From Mycolicibacterium monacense (GTDB lineage Bacteria; Actinomycetota; Actinomycetes; Mycobacteriales; Mycobacteriaceae): DNA of 64,000 nucleotides. The notes beneath the pieces were generated by a model that was not told the origin of the DNA, searched no databases, and saw only the letters and a program-made list of their open reading frames with translations. The translations under genes were made by a program, and so were the position numbers. Shown here piece after piece: positions 8,231 to 16,423 of the stretch. Position 1 is the stretch's first letter. Each line of letters starts with the position of its first letter. The stretch covers positions 2,976,001-3,040,000 of the forward strand of contig NZ_AP022617.1 in the NCBI RefSeq assembly GCF_010731575.1. The letters are read 5' to 3'.

Positions 8231-8288
8231 GTAGCAACGACCCACAGCGAGGGGTCGGTCCGGATCAGACCCCGCTGCGGGTTGCTAC
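8231..8288 (-). promoter_or_regulatory. Long hairpin (possible attenuator) in the 5' leader of the LeuA-domain gene
   Basis: In the minus-strand RNA, GUAGCAAC at 8288-8281 pairs with GUUGCUAC at 8238-8231. The inner segments (CGCAGCG with CGCUGUG, GGGGUC with GACCCC) pair with small bulges, giving a stem of about 24 bp. It begins inside the leader ORF and ends 35 nt before the ATG at 8195. Conserved leader elements upstream of actinobacterial leuA genes have been described in comparative work; this may be of that type. Confidence 0.6.
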
Positions 8289-8306
8289 TACGAGTCGCCT
8301 TGGCAC
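8265..8306 (-). CDS. Putative leaderless 13-residue leader peptide upstream of the LeuA-domain gene
   Basis: GTG at 8306 opens MPRRLVVATRSGV and stops (TGA, 8267-8265) in the apical part of the hairpin at 8231-8288. A TAGCAT -10-like hexamer sits at 8319-8314, 7 bp before the GTG, which would put the transcription start on the start codon: a leaderless mRNA, common in mycobacteria. The peptide holds Leu-Val-Val-Ala but no Leu run. Leader status rests on position and overlap with the hairpin arm; it is not proven translated. Confidence 0.4.
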   Translation of the reverse strand: MPRRLVVATRSGV

Positions 8307-8395
8307 GTGGGCGATGCTAGACCTCCGCCAGGCCGCCGTGCAAACAGTTTCTCTCGCCGATCGGCCACCGGCGGGGCGGCACTAAGGTCGTCGCA

Positions 8396-9148
8396 ATGGG
8401 TTGGCCCGAGTTCGGTCTGTTGCTGGCCGCAGGCGTCCTGGGCGGCCTCACCGGCAGCATCGCGGGGTTGGCGTCGGTGGCCACCTACCCCGCACTGTTG
8501 CTCGCCGGTCTGCCGCCGGTGGCGGCCAACGTCACGAACACGGTGTCGCTGGTGTTCAACGGCATCGGATCGGTGCTGGGTTCGCAGCCCGAACTGCGGG
8601 GTCAGGGCGGGTGGCTGCGGCGCATCGTGCCGGCCGCCGCGCTCGGCGGGGTGGCGGGTGCGGCGCTGCTGCTGTCGACACCGGCCGAAGGGTTCGAGAA
8701 GGTCGTCCCGATCCTGCTGGGCGGGTCCGCGGTGCTGATCCTGCTGCCCCGCCGGTCGGCTCCGGCGCACCCGGGGCATCGTCCGCACGCCGGCCTGTGG
8801 GCATCGGCTGCGATCTTGGCCATCTGCATCTATGGCGGTTACTTCGGCGCGGCGGCCGGAGTGCTGCTGCTGGCGCTGCTGCTGACCACGGGGACCGACA
8901 CCCTCGCACACGCGAACGCGGGCAAGAACGTCGTCCTCGGGGTCGCCAACGCGACCGCGGCCCTGGTCTTCGCGGTGTTCGCGCCGGTGCACTGGGTGGC
9001 GGTGATCCCCCTGGGCGCGGGCTGCCTGATGGGGTCCAGGCTGGGCCCGGTGGTGGTGCGCCGGGCGCCGGCCGGCCCGATGCGCATTGTCATCGGCCTC
9101 GCGGGCGTCGGCCTGGCGGTCAAACTCGGTGTCGACGCCTACCGCTGA
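8396..9148 (+). CDS. TSUP (TauE/SafE) family membrane permease
   Basis: A 250-residue, very hydrophobic protein with about eight predicted membrane segments in two halves. Each half begins with a glycine-rich, asparagine-containing loop (GGLTGSIAGLASVATYPALLLAG; later HANAGKNVVLGVANATAAL), the pattern of TSUP transporters. Family members export or import sulfite, sulfoacetate or related organic anions; the substrate cannot be told here. It starts with ATG at 8396 and is divergent from the LeuA-domain transcript. It ends 5 bp before the convergent kinase gene. Confidence 0.88.
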   Translation: MGWPEFGLLLAAGVLGGLTGSIAGLASVATYPALLLAGLPPVAANVTNTVSLVFNGIGSVLGSQPELRGQGGWLRRIVPAAALGGVAGAALLLSTPAEGFEKVVPILLGGSAVLILLPRRSAPAHPGHRPHAGLWASAAILAICIYGGYFGAAAGVLLLALLLTTGTDTLAHANAGKNVVLGVANATAALVFAVFAPVHWVAVIPLGAGCLMGSRLGPVVVRRAPAGPMRIVIGLAGVGLAVKLGVDAYR

Positions 9149-9153
9149 GACCG

Positions 9154-10218
9154 TCACATGAAGGGATCGTCGCCCTTGGCGACGCGCATCCCCAGGTCGA
9201 TCAAGTTGGTCGCGGAGGTGTGCAGTCGTTCGCCGGCCTCCCTGGTCGCGCGGCCGGCCAGATACCGCGACCACGTTCCCTCGATCACCACGGCGAGTTT
9301 GAAGCACGCCATCGCCAGATACCAGGGCAGCGCGTCGGTGCGCCGTCCGCCCGCGGAGACGTAGGCGTCGAGCAGGTCACGGCGGCTCGCCAGCCCGCCG
9401 AGGGCGGCGAGTTCCGACCCGGCGTCGATCGGGTTCGGATCGTGCGGCCAGCAGATCAGCATCCACCCGAGGTCCAGCAGCGGGTCGCCGACGGTGCACA
9501 TCTCCCAGTCGATGAACGCCGCGAGTTCGGGCGTCTCCCGGCGCAGCAGCACGTTGTTCAGGTGGGCGTCGCCGTGCATGATGCCCGGTTCGCCGTCGGC
9601 GGGCCGATTCGCCTCCAGCCACTCGGCCAGATCTCTGACGGCGGGCAACGAATCCGGCGAGTAGTGCTCATGGCGGTAGCTCTCGAGCAGCCGCAGGAAC
9701 TGCGGGACCTGACGGGCCAGAAAAGAACCCGGCCGTTTGATCGCGGCGAGTTCACTGCCTTCCCACGGCACGTTGCCGAGCTGGGCCAGGCTGGCGGCGT
9801 AGGACAACCCCACCCGGTGGCGCATGTCCGGATCGCGCCGATAGGCCTCGGCCACCTCGTTACCGGGATTGAATCCGTCGACCTCCTCCATGAGGTAGAA
9901 CACCACGCCGAGCACGTCGAGGTCCTCGCAACCCGCGATGAAACCCGGGTGCGGCACGGGGTTTCCGGCCAACGTCCGCAGCACGGCGATCTCGCGCTGC
10001 ATCGTCTTGTCACTGGTCGGCCGCGGATGGACCGGCGGACGGCGAAGCACCATCGGCCGCCCGTCGAGGTGCAACCGCACCACGACGTTCTGGCTGCCGC
10101 CGGCCAGCGGGGTCACGTCGGTGACCGTCGTGCCGAGGCCTTCCCGGCGGGCCCACTGCGTCAGGGCGGTCACATCGGCGTCGGTCAGGGTGGGTAGTTG
10201 CTGCGCGGCGTCGGGCAT
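9154..10218 (-). CDS. Aminoglycoside-phosphotransferase-fold kinase (ACAD10/APH-like)
   Basis: 354 residues of the APH fold: N-lobe glycine-rich LAGGSQNVVVRL, catalytic loop HGDAHLNNVLL (HGDxxxxN) and metal-binding IDWE (Asp in the DFG position). In mycobacteria such proteins often sit with acyl-CoA dehydrogenases and are related to the kinase domain of ACAD10, which phosphorylates hydroxyacyl-CoA; whether this one does so is inference. It is a probable two-gene unit with the methyltransferase upstream (12-bp gap). Confidence 0.85.
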   Translation of the reverse strand: MPDAAQQLPTLTDADVTALTQWARREGLGTTVTDVTPLAGGSQNVVVRLHLDGRPMVLRRPPVHPRPTSDKTMQREIAVLRTLAGNPVPHPGFIAGCEDLDVLGVVFYLMEEVDGFNPGNEVAEAYRRDPDMRHRVGLSYAASLAQLGNVPWEGSELAAIKRPGSFLARQVPQFLRLLESYRHEHYSPDSLPAVRDLAEWLEANRPADGEPGIMHGDAHLNNVLLRRETPELAAFIDWEMCTVGDPLLDLGWMLICWPHDPNPIDAGSELAALGGLASRRDLLDAYVSAGGRRTDALPWYLAMACFKLAVVIEGTWSRYLAGRATREAGERLHTSATNLIDLGMRVAKGDDPFM

Positions 10219-10230
10219 GCCGTCATGGTC

Positions 10231-11058
10231 TCAGGCCTTGCGCGCGGTCAGCAGCAGATACTCCCACTCCATGTGCGACGAGCCGTCCATCAGCTCGTCG
10301 CCCAGCTGCGCGATGTCGTTGTCCAGCTGGGCGGCCCGGTCCGCGTCGTCGCCGAGGTTGCGGTACGCCGCGATGGTCGGGCCGTAGACGGCCTTGAAGT
10401 AGTCGCGGAACTGGGCGCCGTCGGCGAAGTGCGTCACCGGCAGGGTGCGGCGCTCGGCGACGACGTCGGTGACCCGGTCGCCGAAGAGCTCCCGCACGTG
10501 CTCTTCGCGCCCCCACAGCGGCGGCGGCGAGGCACCCGGCGGCGGGGGCGGCATGTAGGGCTTCATGGTGGCGAACAACCGGCCGATGTGCCCCTCGGGG
10601 GTCCAGTTGAGCAACCCGATCGTCCCACCCGGCCGGCACACCCGCAGCAGCTCGTCGGCGGCGCGTTGATGGTAGGGCGCGAACATCACCCCGATGCAGG
10701 ACATGACCACGTCGAAGTCGTTGTCGGCGAACGGGAGAGCGTGTGCGTCGGCTTCCCGCCAATCGAGTTGCACCCCGGTCTGCGCGGCGAGCGCGCGACC
10801 GGCCTCCAGTAGTTCGGGGGTCAGGTCGCTGGCCGTCACCGCGGCGCCCTTCTGGGCGGCCGGGATGGCGGCGTTGCCGGTGCCCGACGCGACGTCGAGC
10901 ACCCGGTCCCCGGCGCCGATGCCTGCAGCCTCGACCAGCACCGGCCCCAGCGGCGCGACCAGTTCGGCCGCCAGTCTGGGGTAGTCGCCGGAGGCCCAGA
11001 TGGAACGGTGTCTGGCGGCCAGTTGCCGGTCGTCGACCGTGGCGGTGTCACTGCTCAT
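10231..11058 (-). CDS. Class I SAM-dependent methyltransferase
   Basis: 275 residues with motif I VLDVASGTGNAAIPAA, acidic motif II region (ASDLTPELLEAGR), motif DAHALPFADNDFD and the post-motif CRPGGTIGLLNW. This is the UbiE/COQ5-like Methyltransf_11 type. A proline-rich loop (PPPPPGASPPP) lies near residue 175. The substrate is unknown. It is divergent from the HxlR regulator at 11186, which may control it; the intergenic region holds CCAGT (11115-11119) and ACTGG (11131-11135), a weak inverted repeat. Confidence 0.87.
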   Translation of the reverse strand: MSSDTATVDDRQLAARHRSIWASGDYPRLAAELVAPLGPVLVEAAGIGAGDRVLDVASGTGNAAIPAAQKGAAVTASDLTPELLEAGRALAAQTGVQLDWREADAHALPFADNDFDVVMSCIGVMFAPYHQRAADELLRVCRPGGTIGLLNWTPEGHIGRLFATMKPYMPPPPPGASPPPLWGREEHVRELFGDRVTDVVAERRTLPVTHFADGAQFRDYFKAVYGPTIAAYRNLGDDADRAAQLDNDIAQLGDELMDGSSHMEWEYLLLTARKA

Positions 11059-11185
11059 GGCTGCGTCTCCTTAGTTCGGGTGCCCACAATCGTCACGCCC
11101 CGTCCGCGGCGATTCCAGTTCCATATCTGTACTGGCGGCGCGTTGTGCGCGACGATGGCTGTGCGGTCGTCGAGGAGGTGTGCCG

Positions 11186-11884
11186 ATGTCGGGTTACGGC
11201 CAGTTCTGCCCCGTGGCCAAGGCCATGGAAGTGCTCGACGAACGCTGGACGCTGCTGGTGGTCCGCGAATTGTTGCTCGGTAGTACACATTTCAACGAAC
11301 TGCGCCGCGGTGTGCCGAAGATGTCACCGGCGCTGCTGTCGAAGCGGCTCAAGTCGCTGATCCGGGCCGGTGTCGTCGAGCGCAGCGAAATCGACGGTCG
11401 CACAACATATTCTCTCACTCCCTGCGGCAAGGAACTGACCGCGGTGGTGGACGCGCTGGGCGCCTGGGGGGTGCGCTGGATCGGCGAACTGGGCGAATCT
11501 GACCTCGACCCGCACCTGCTGATGTGGGACATGCGCAGGTCGATCCCGTTGGCCGAATGGCCGGACGTCCGCACCACGCTGGCATTCCGCCTCGACGGGG
11601 TGGAGGCGCGCGCGTCGCGCTGGTGGCTGGTGGTCGCCGACGGGCGGGCGGACGTCTGCGATTTCGACCCCGGCTACGAGGTGACGGCGACGGTGTCGGC
11701 AGGCCTGCGGACGCTGACCGCGATCTGGCGCGGCGACATCAGTTGGCAGCGTGCTCTGCTCGACGGTGGCGTGTCGGTGTCGGGCCCGGCAGAGGTCCGC
11801 CGCGCGGTGCCGGGCTGGATCGGTCAGGGTTCGCTGGCGGCGGTACCCCGCGTTCGCGATTTCGGCGTGGTCGGTCGCGCCTGA
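11186..11884 (+). CDS. HxlR-type winged-helix regulator with C-terminal SCP2-like domain
   Basis: 232 residues from the ATG at 11186, chosen over a GTG at 11180 because the GAGGAGG at 11172-11178 then has proper spacing. The N-terminal 100 residues are the HxlR fold (GQFCPVAKAMEVLDERWTLL, HFNELRRGVPKMSPALLSKR) with the conserved Cys near residue 8, a possible redox sensor. The C-terminal part (TLAFRLDGVEARASRWWLVV...AVPGWI) looks like a sterol-carrier-type lipid-binding domain. The stop codon lies in the loop of the downstream hairpin. It probably regulates the divergent methyltransferase/kinase pair. Confidence 0.87.
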   Translation: MSGYGQFCPVAKAMEVLDERWTLLVVRELLLGSTHFNELRRGVPKMSPALLSKRLKSLIRAGVVERSEIDGRTTYSLTPCGKELTAVVDALGAWGVRWIGELGESDLDPHLLMWDMRRSIPLAEWPDVRTTLAFRLDGVEARASRWWLVVADGRADVCDFDPGYEVTATVSAGLRTLTAIWRGDISWQRALLDGGVSVSGPAEVRRAVPGWIGQGSLAAVPRVRDFGVVGRA

Positions 11885-11906
11885 CGCGACCGACCACGCC
11901 GAAATC
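11858..11906. terminator. Perfect 22-bp hairpin, bidirectional terminator between convergent genes
   Basis: Left arm 11858-11879 (begins GATTTCGGCGTGG) and right arm 11885-11906 (ends CCACGCCGAAATC) pair perfectly around 5 bases that carry the HxlR stop codon. The SDR on the other strand ends 3 bp beyond it. A near copy occurs at 22722-22770. Confidence 0.8.
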
Positions 11907-11908
11907 AC

Positions 11909-12667
11909 CTACTTGGGGGCGAACCGCTGCCCGGCGTCGAGCCGGATGCACTGCCCGTTGAGCATCGCGTTCTCGACGATCGCGACGGCCAGCTTGGCGT
12001 ACTCCTCTGGGCGGCCGAGCCGCTTGGGGAAGGCGGCGTCCTTGGTCAGCTGGGCGGCGAACTCGTCGGGGATGCCCTCGGTCAGACCGGTGGCGAAGAG
12101 GCTGGGGGCGATGGCGAGCACCCGGATCCCCAGGCTGCCCAGATCCCGCGCCATCGTCAGGCACATGCCGGCGATGGCGGCCTTGGAGGCGGTGTAGGCG
12201 ACCTGCCCGATCTGGCCCTCGAACGCGGCGATCGACGAAGTGTTGATGATGACCCCGCGCTCGTCGTCCTCGGGCTCGTTCTTGCTCATGTGCTCGGCGG
12301 CGAGCCTGCTGATGTTGAAGGTGCCGACGGTGTTGAGGTCCTGCACCTGACGGAAGACGTCCAGGTCGTGCGGCCCGTTCTTGGACAGCGTCCGCATGGC
12401 CGAACCACCGCCGGCGGTGGTCACGGCGATGTGCAGGCCGCCGAGCGCCTCGACCGCCTGGGCCAGCACCTGCTCGGTGCCGGCGAAGTCCATGACGTCG
12501 ACCGGGTAGAACGTCGCGCCGAGCTCGTCGGCCACCTCCTGGCCCTTGGACTGCGGCCGGTCGAGCACCGCGACACTCGCGCCGCGTTTGGTCAGCGCCT
12601 CGGCGGTGGCACGGCCGAAGCCGGATGCACCTCCGACGACGACGGCCTTCTTGCCCTCGATCTCCAT
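11909..12667 (-). CDS. SDR, 3-hydroxyacyl-CoA dehydrogenase type II (HSD17B10-like)
   Basis: 252 residues with cofactor loop [10 protein letters not shown], catalytic Ser in [14 protein letters not shown] and YTASK, and the C-terminal [11 protein letters not shown] plus [13 protein letters not shown] typical of type II 3-hydroxyacyl-CoA dehydrogenases. Asp (VLDRP) after the second strand favours NAD. The family oxidises 3-hydroxyacyl-CoAs and some steroids or branched substrates. It is a monocistronic minus-strand gene, convergent with the HxlR gene. Confidence 0.88.
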   Translation of the reverse strand: MEIEGKKAVVVGGASGFGRATAEALTKRGASVAVLDRPQSKGQEVADELGATFYPVDVMDFAGTEQVLAQAVEALGGLHIAVTTAGGGSAMRTLSKNGPHDLDVFRQVQDLNTVGTFNISRLAAEHMSKNEPEDDERGVIINTSSIAAFEGQIGQVAYTASKAAIAGMCLTMARDLGSLGIRVLAIAPSLFATGLTEGIPDEFAAQLTKDAAFPKRLGRPEEYAKLAVAIVENAMLNGQCIRLDAGQRFAPK

Positions 12668-12740
12668 CTAGCTCCCTTTCCACATTGAGGTCGGACTGTA
12701 AAGGAACCTAGCCGACGTCACCGTTTCTTAAGGCCTTCGG

Positions 12741-14306
12741 GTGCGCAGACTGACTACCTTGGCGATCATGGTCGGCATTCCACGCACCACGCGCGCATGG
12801 TGTGGAATCGCCGCGGCGGCCGTCGCCCTCGGTGTCACCGAGTTGACGGCGGCGCTGTTCGGTCCGGAAGCCGACGCCCGCACCGCGGTCGGTTCGGCGG
12901 TCATCGACGCGACGCCCGGCCCGGTCAAGGAGTGGGCGATCACCGTCTTCGGCATGGCCGACAAGCTGGTGCTGTCCGTTCTCGTGCTGGCGGTGATCGC
13001 GATACTCGCCGCTGCCGGCGCGAGCCTGCAGACGCGTCGGGTCCCGGTGGGCAGCGCGGTCATCGTGGCCGGCGGCGTCCTCGGGTGCGCGGCGGTGCTG
13101 TCCCGGCCGGGCGCGGGTGCCGCCGACCTCATCCCGACGGTCGCGGGTACCGCGTGTGGGGTGGCGGTCCTGCACGTGCTGCTGTCCGGTCGGGTCACCG
13201 ACGGGGGTGAGACCGCCACCGTCGACCGCGGCCGCCGCCTCTCGCTGGTGACCCTGGGTCTTTTCGCCGCCGGCGGTCTCGCGGGCGCGGCCGGGGCCGT
13301 CCTCTCCCGGCGCGCCGCCTCGGTGAGCGGTGACCGCGCCGCGTTCGCGCTGCCGCGCATCGACGTACCGGCGCCGCCGATACCGGCGGCCGTAGCGCCC
13401 GGCGGTGTGACGCTGCCGTCGTTCGTCACGTCCAACGCCGACTTCTACCGCATCGACACCGCGCTCAGCGTGCCGCAGGTGGGCCGCGAGCAGTGGCGGC
13501 TGCGCGTGCACGGGATGGTCGACCGCGAGATCACCTACCGCTTCGCCGACCTCGAGCGATTCGAGGTGGTGGAGAAGGTCGTGACGTTGACGTGCGTGTC
13601 CAATCCGGTGGGCGGTGAGCTGGTGTCCAATGCCACCTGGACCGGGTACCGCGTGCGAGACATTCTGGCGGAAGCCGGAATTCACGCGGACGCCGACATG
13701 GTGCTGTCCACCTCGCACGACGGTTTCACCGCGGGCACGCCGGTCGAGGCGCTCACCGATTCGCGTGACGCCCTGCTCGCGATCGGCATGAACGGCGAAC
13801 CGCTGCCGACCGAACACGGTTACCCGGCCCGCCTCGTGGTCCCCGGCCTCTACGGATACGTGTCGGCGACGAAATGGGTCGTCGATCTGGAGCTCACCCG
13901 CTTCGACCGGGCGCAGGCGTACTGGACGAAACTGGGGTGGTCGGAGCGCGGGCCGATCAAGACGCAGTCGCGAATCGACGTGCCGCGCAGCGGTACCGAC
14001 GTCGCATCGGGGCCGGTGAGCTTCGGCGGTGTGGCGTGGGCGCAGGACCGTGGCGTGCGCGCGGTCGAGGTGCGCATCGACCCGCCCGGCGGTCGGGGCG
14101 AATGGCGGCAGGCCACCTTGGGCGATAGCTACTCCGACGACACCTGGCGGCTGTGGAGCTATTCCTGGGAGGCGAAGGAGCCGGGCCGGTACACCATGGT
14201 CGTCCGCGCCACGGACAACACCGGCGCAGTGCAGACCGAGGATCGCGCCGATCCGGTACCCGACGGCGCGACGGGCTGGCACACCGTCGTCTTCCACGTC
14301 ACCTGA
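12741..14306 (+). CDS. Membrane-anchored molybdopterin-dependent oxidoreductase, sulfite oxidase fold
   Basis: 521 residues. The first 190 hold about five hydrophobic segments (AWCGIAAAAVALGVTELTAA, LVLSVLVLAVIAILAAAG, LVTLGLFAAGGLAGAAGAVL and others). The rest is the sulfite-oxidase fold: the molybdenum ligand Cys in VVTLTCVSNP, then WTGYRVRDIL, HGYPARLVVPGLYGY, and a C-terminal Ig-like dimerisation domain with RATDNTGAVQ. The catalytic part is probably extracytoplasmic and takes electrons from an unknown substrate. GTG at 12741 is preferred because AAGG lies 7 bp upstream; an ATG at 12768 is possible. Confidence 0.88.
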   Translation: MRRLTTLAIMVGIPRTTRAWCGIAAAAVALGVTELTAALFGPEADARTAVGSAVIDATPGPVKEWAITVFGMADKLVLSVLVLAVIAILAAAGASLQTRRVPVGSAVIVAGGVLGCAAVLSRPGAGAADLIPTVAGTACGVAVLHVLLSGRVTDGGETATVDRGRRLSLVTLGLFAAGGLAGAAGAVLSRRAASVSGDRAAFALPRIDVPAPPIPAAVAPGGVTLPSFVTSNADFYRIDTALSVPQVGREQWRLRVHGMVDREITYRFADLERFEVVEKVVTLTCVSNPVGGELVSNATWTGYRVRDILAEAGIHADADMVLSTSHDGFTAGTPVEALTDSRDALLAIGMNGEPLPTEHGYPARLVVPGLYGYVSATKWVVDLELTRFDRAQAYWTKLGWSERGPIKTQSRIDVPRSGTDVASGPVSFGGVAWAQDRGVRAVEVRIDPPGGRGEWRQATLGDSYSDDTWRLWSYSWEAKEPGRYTMVVRATDNTGAVQTEDRADPVPDGATGWHTVVFHVT

Positions 14307-14377
14307 TTCTCGCGGCCGTCGGACCCGACGAAAAATCCGTGGCTCGGCCACACCCGGTCGCACTACGGTCGACTGCC

Positions 14378-14767
14378 ATGACCACCCCGGCCGAACACTG
14401 GCGGCATCTGCTCCGCGGCGAACTGCTCACCGCGCGCAAGCAGCGCGACACCGTGCGCGTCGCTGCGCTGCGCTCGGCGCTGGCCGCCGTGGACAACGCC
14501 GAAACACCCGAATCGACGGTGGTTTCGGCGCAGCCCGGCCGGCCGGGCACACCCGCGGGAACGGTCGCGGGCAGCGTCCAGGGACTGGGTGCCGCCGAGG
14601 TGGCGCGGCGGGTGCTCTCCGACGAACAGATCCGCTCACTGCTGACCGCCGAGGTCGACGAACGGGTCGGCGCCGCCGCCACCGCCGACGCCGGCGGGTT
14701 CCCCGATCGCGCGGCGACGCTGCGCGGCGAAGCCGAGGTGCTCGAGGCTCTGCTGGGGAATGTCTGA
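14378..14767 (+). CDS. GatB/YqeY-like domain protein
   Basis: 129 residues from the ATG at 14378. The helical fold begins LLTARKQRDTVRVAALRSALAAVDNAE, like the start of YqeY proteins, and ends with DRAATLRGEAEVLEALLG. YqeY resembles the tRNA-binding tail of GatB, but free-standing members have no established function. A Pro/Gly-rich linker (residues about 50-65) is unusual. It lies 21 bp upstream of ligB on the same strand and may be co-transcribed. Confidence 0.75.
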   Translation: MTTPAEHWRHLLRGELLTARKQRDTVRVAALRSALAAVDNAETPESTVVSAQPGRPGTPAGTVAGSVQGLGAAEVARRVLSDEQIRSLLTAEVDERVGAAATADAGGFPDRAATLRGEAEVLEALLGNV

Positions 14768-14788
14768 CCGGCGTGCCATCCTCGACGT

Positions 14789-16333
14789 GTGCTGCTCGTC
14801 GATGTCGCCACCGCGTCGGTCGACGTCGGCGCGATGTCGTCGCGGCTGGCCAAGACGGCCAGGATCGCCGATCTGCTGAGCCGCGCGGGCACCGAACAGG
14901 ACGCCCGGCTCGTCGCGGTGACGGTGGCGTGGCTGTCCGGTGAACTCCCCCAGCGCCAGATCGGTGTCGGCTGGGCGGCCTTGCGTTCGCTCCCGGCCCC
15001 GGCCGCCGCGCCCACACTGACCGTGACGGCGGTCGACGCGGCGTTCTCCGAGATCGGCGCGGTGGCCGGAAAAGGTTCGCAGGCCCGCCGGGCGGGTCTC
15101 GTCGCCGAGCTGTTCGCCGCCGCCACCGACGTCGAGCAGACCTTCCTGCGCCGCCTGCTGACCGGTGAACTGCGTCAGGGGGCGTTGATCGGGGTGATGG
15201 CCGACGCCGTCGCCAAGGCCGCCGATGTGCCCGCCGCCCGGGTGCGCCGGGCGGCGATGCTCGCCGGTGACCTGCCCGCGGTGGCCGCCGCGGTGCTCGC
15301 CGGAGGGGACGCCGCGCTGGCCCGGTTCACCCTGCAGGTGGGCCGCCCCGTCGGGCCGATGCTCGCCCAGACCGCAACGGGAGTCGCCGACGCACTGAAC
15401 CGGTTGGGCGGCACGGCGGTGTTCGAGGCGAAACTCGACGGCGCCCGCGTGCAGATCCACCGTCGGGGATCGGACGTGTCGGTGTACACCCGATCCCTCG
15501 ACGACGTCACCGCCCGCCTGCCGGAGGTCGTCGAGGCTGCGCTCGCGCTGCCGGTCACCGACCTGATCGCCGACGCCGAGGCGATCGCGCTGCGCCCGGA
15601 CGGCCGCCCGCACCGGTTCCAGGTGACCGCATCGCGGTTCGGCCGGGCGGCATCGCGCGCCACGCAGCCGCTGTCGGTGTTCGTCTTCGACCTGCTCCAC
15701 GTCGACGGCGCCGATCTGCTCGATCAGCCGACCAGCGACCGGGTGCGCGTCCTCGACGACCTCGTGCCCGCGGCGCACCGGGTCGACCGGCTCGTCACCG
15801 ACGACGGCGCCGCCGCGCAGGGCTTCCTGGAGGCGACACTCGCCGCCGGACACGAGGGCGTGATGGCGAAGTCACCGAACGCGCCGTACGAAGCGGGCCG
15901 CCGCGGGGCGGGCTGGCTGAAGGTCAAACCGGTCCACACCCTCGATCTGGTCGTGCTCGCCGTCGAATGGGGCAGCGGCAGGCGCACCGGGAAGCTGTCC
16001 AACATCCACCTCGGCGCCCGCGACCCCGCGACCGGGGGTTTCGTCATGCTGGGCAAGACGTTCAAGGGGATGACCGACGCGATGCTCGACTGGCAGACCG
16101 CCCGGTTCCTCGAACTGGCCGACCCAGCCGCGCAGCCGGCGACCGACGGCCACACCGTCAAGGTCCGGCCCGAACAGGTGGTCGAGATCGCGTTCGACGG
16201 CGTCCAGGGTTCGACGCGGTATCCGGGCGGCATGGCATTGCGGTTCGCCCGCGTCCTGCGCTACCGCGACGACAAATCGCCGGCCGAGGCGGATACGGTC
16301 GACACCGTGCGTGCCTTCTACGAGCACGGCTGA
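14789..16333 (+). CDS. ligB: ATP-dependent DNA ligase LigB
   Basis: 514 residues, close to the roughly 507 of M. tuberculosis LigB (Rv3062). An N-terminal helical DNA-binding domain ([38 protein letters not shown]) is followed by the nucleotidyltransferase domain with motif [13 protein letters not shown] (adenylated Lys215), motif [13 protein letters not shown], motif [18 protein letters not shown] and motif [16 protein letters not shown], then an OB domain ending [14 protein letters not shown]. It seals nicks with ATP as a backup to NAD-dependent LigA. It starts with GTG. Confidence 0.96.
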   Translation: MLLVDVATASVDVGAMSSRLAKTARIADLLSRAGTEQDARLVAVTVAWLSGELPQRQIGVGWAALRSLPAPAAAPTLTVTAVDAAFSEIGAVAGKGSQARRAGLVAELFAAATDVEQTFLRRLLTGELRQGALIGVMADAVAKAADVPAARVRRAAMLAGDLPAVAAAVLAGGDAALARFTLQVGRPVGPMLAQTATGVADALNRLGGTAVFEAKLDGARVQIHRRGSDVSVYTRSLDDVTARLPEVVEAALALPVTDLIADAEAIALRPDGRPHRFQVTASRFGRAASRATQPLSVFVFDLLHVDGADLLDQPTSDRVRVLDDLVPAAHRVDRLVTDDGAAAQGFLEATLAAGHEGVMAKSPNAPYEAGRRGAGWLKVKPVHTLDLVVLAVEWGSGRRTGKLSNIHLGARDPATGGFVMLGKTFKGMTDAMLDWQTARFLELADPAAQPATDGHTVKVRPEQVVEIAFDGVQGSTRYPGGMALRFARVLRYRDDKSPAEADTVDTVRAFYEHG

Positions 16334-16423
16334 AACCCCGGAATCGATGCACGGGCGATCTGGCCGGTGCAAGTATCGACACCACGGGCATCTGACACTG
16401 TCGCGCCATCGTAGGGAGGGATC

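Noticed and set aside
8231..8306. T-box riboswitch upstream of the LeuA-domain gene
   Set aside because: No T-box consensus or specifier stem was seen; a leader ORF with a hairpin fits better.
8401..10197. Plus-strand open frame of 598 codons
   Set aside because: Out-of-frame and antisense read of the TSUP and kinase genes.
12690..12730. ACTGTAA half-site upstream of the SDR and sulfite-oxidase-fold gene
   Set aside because: Only one half of the palindrome is present and the genes are outside the island.
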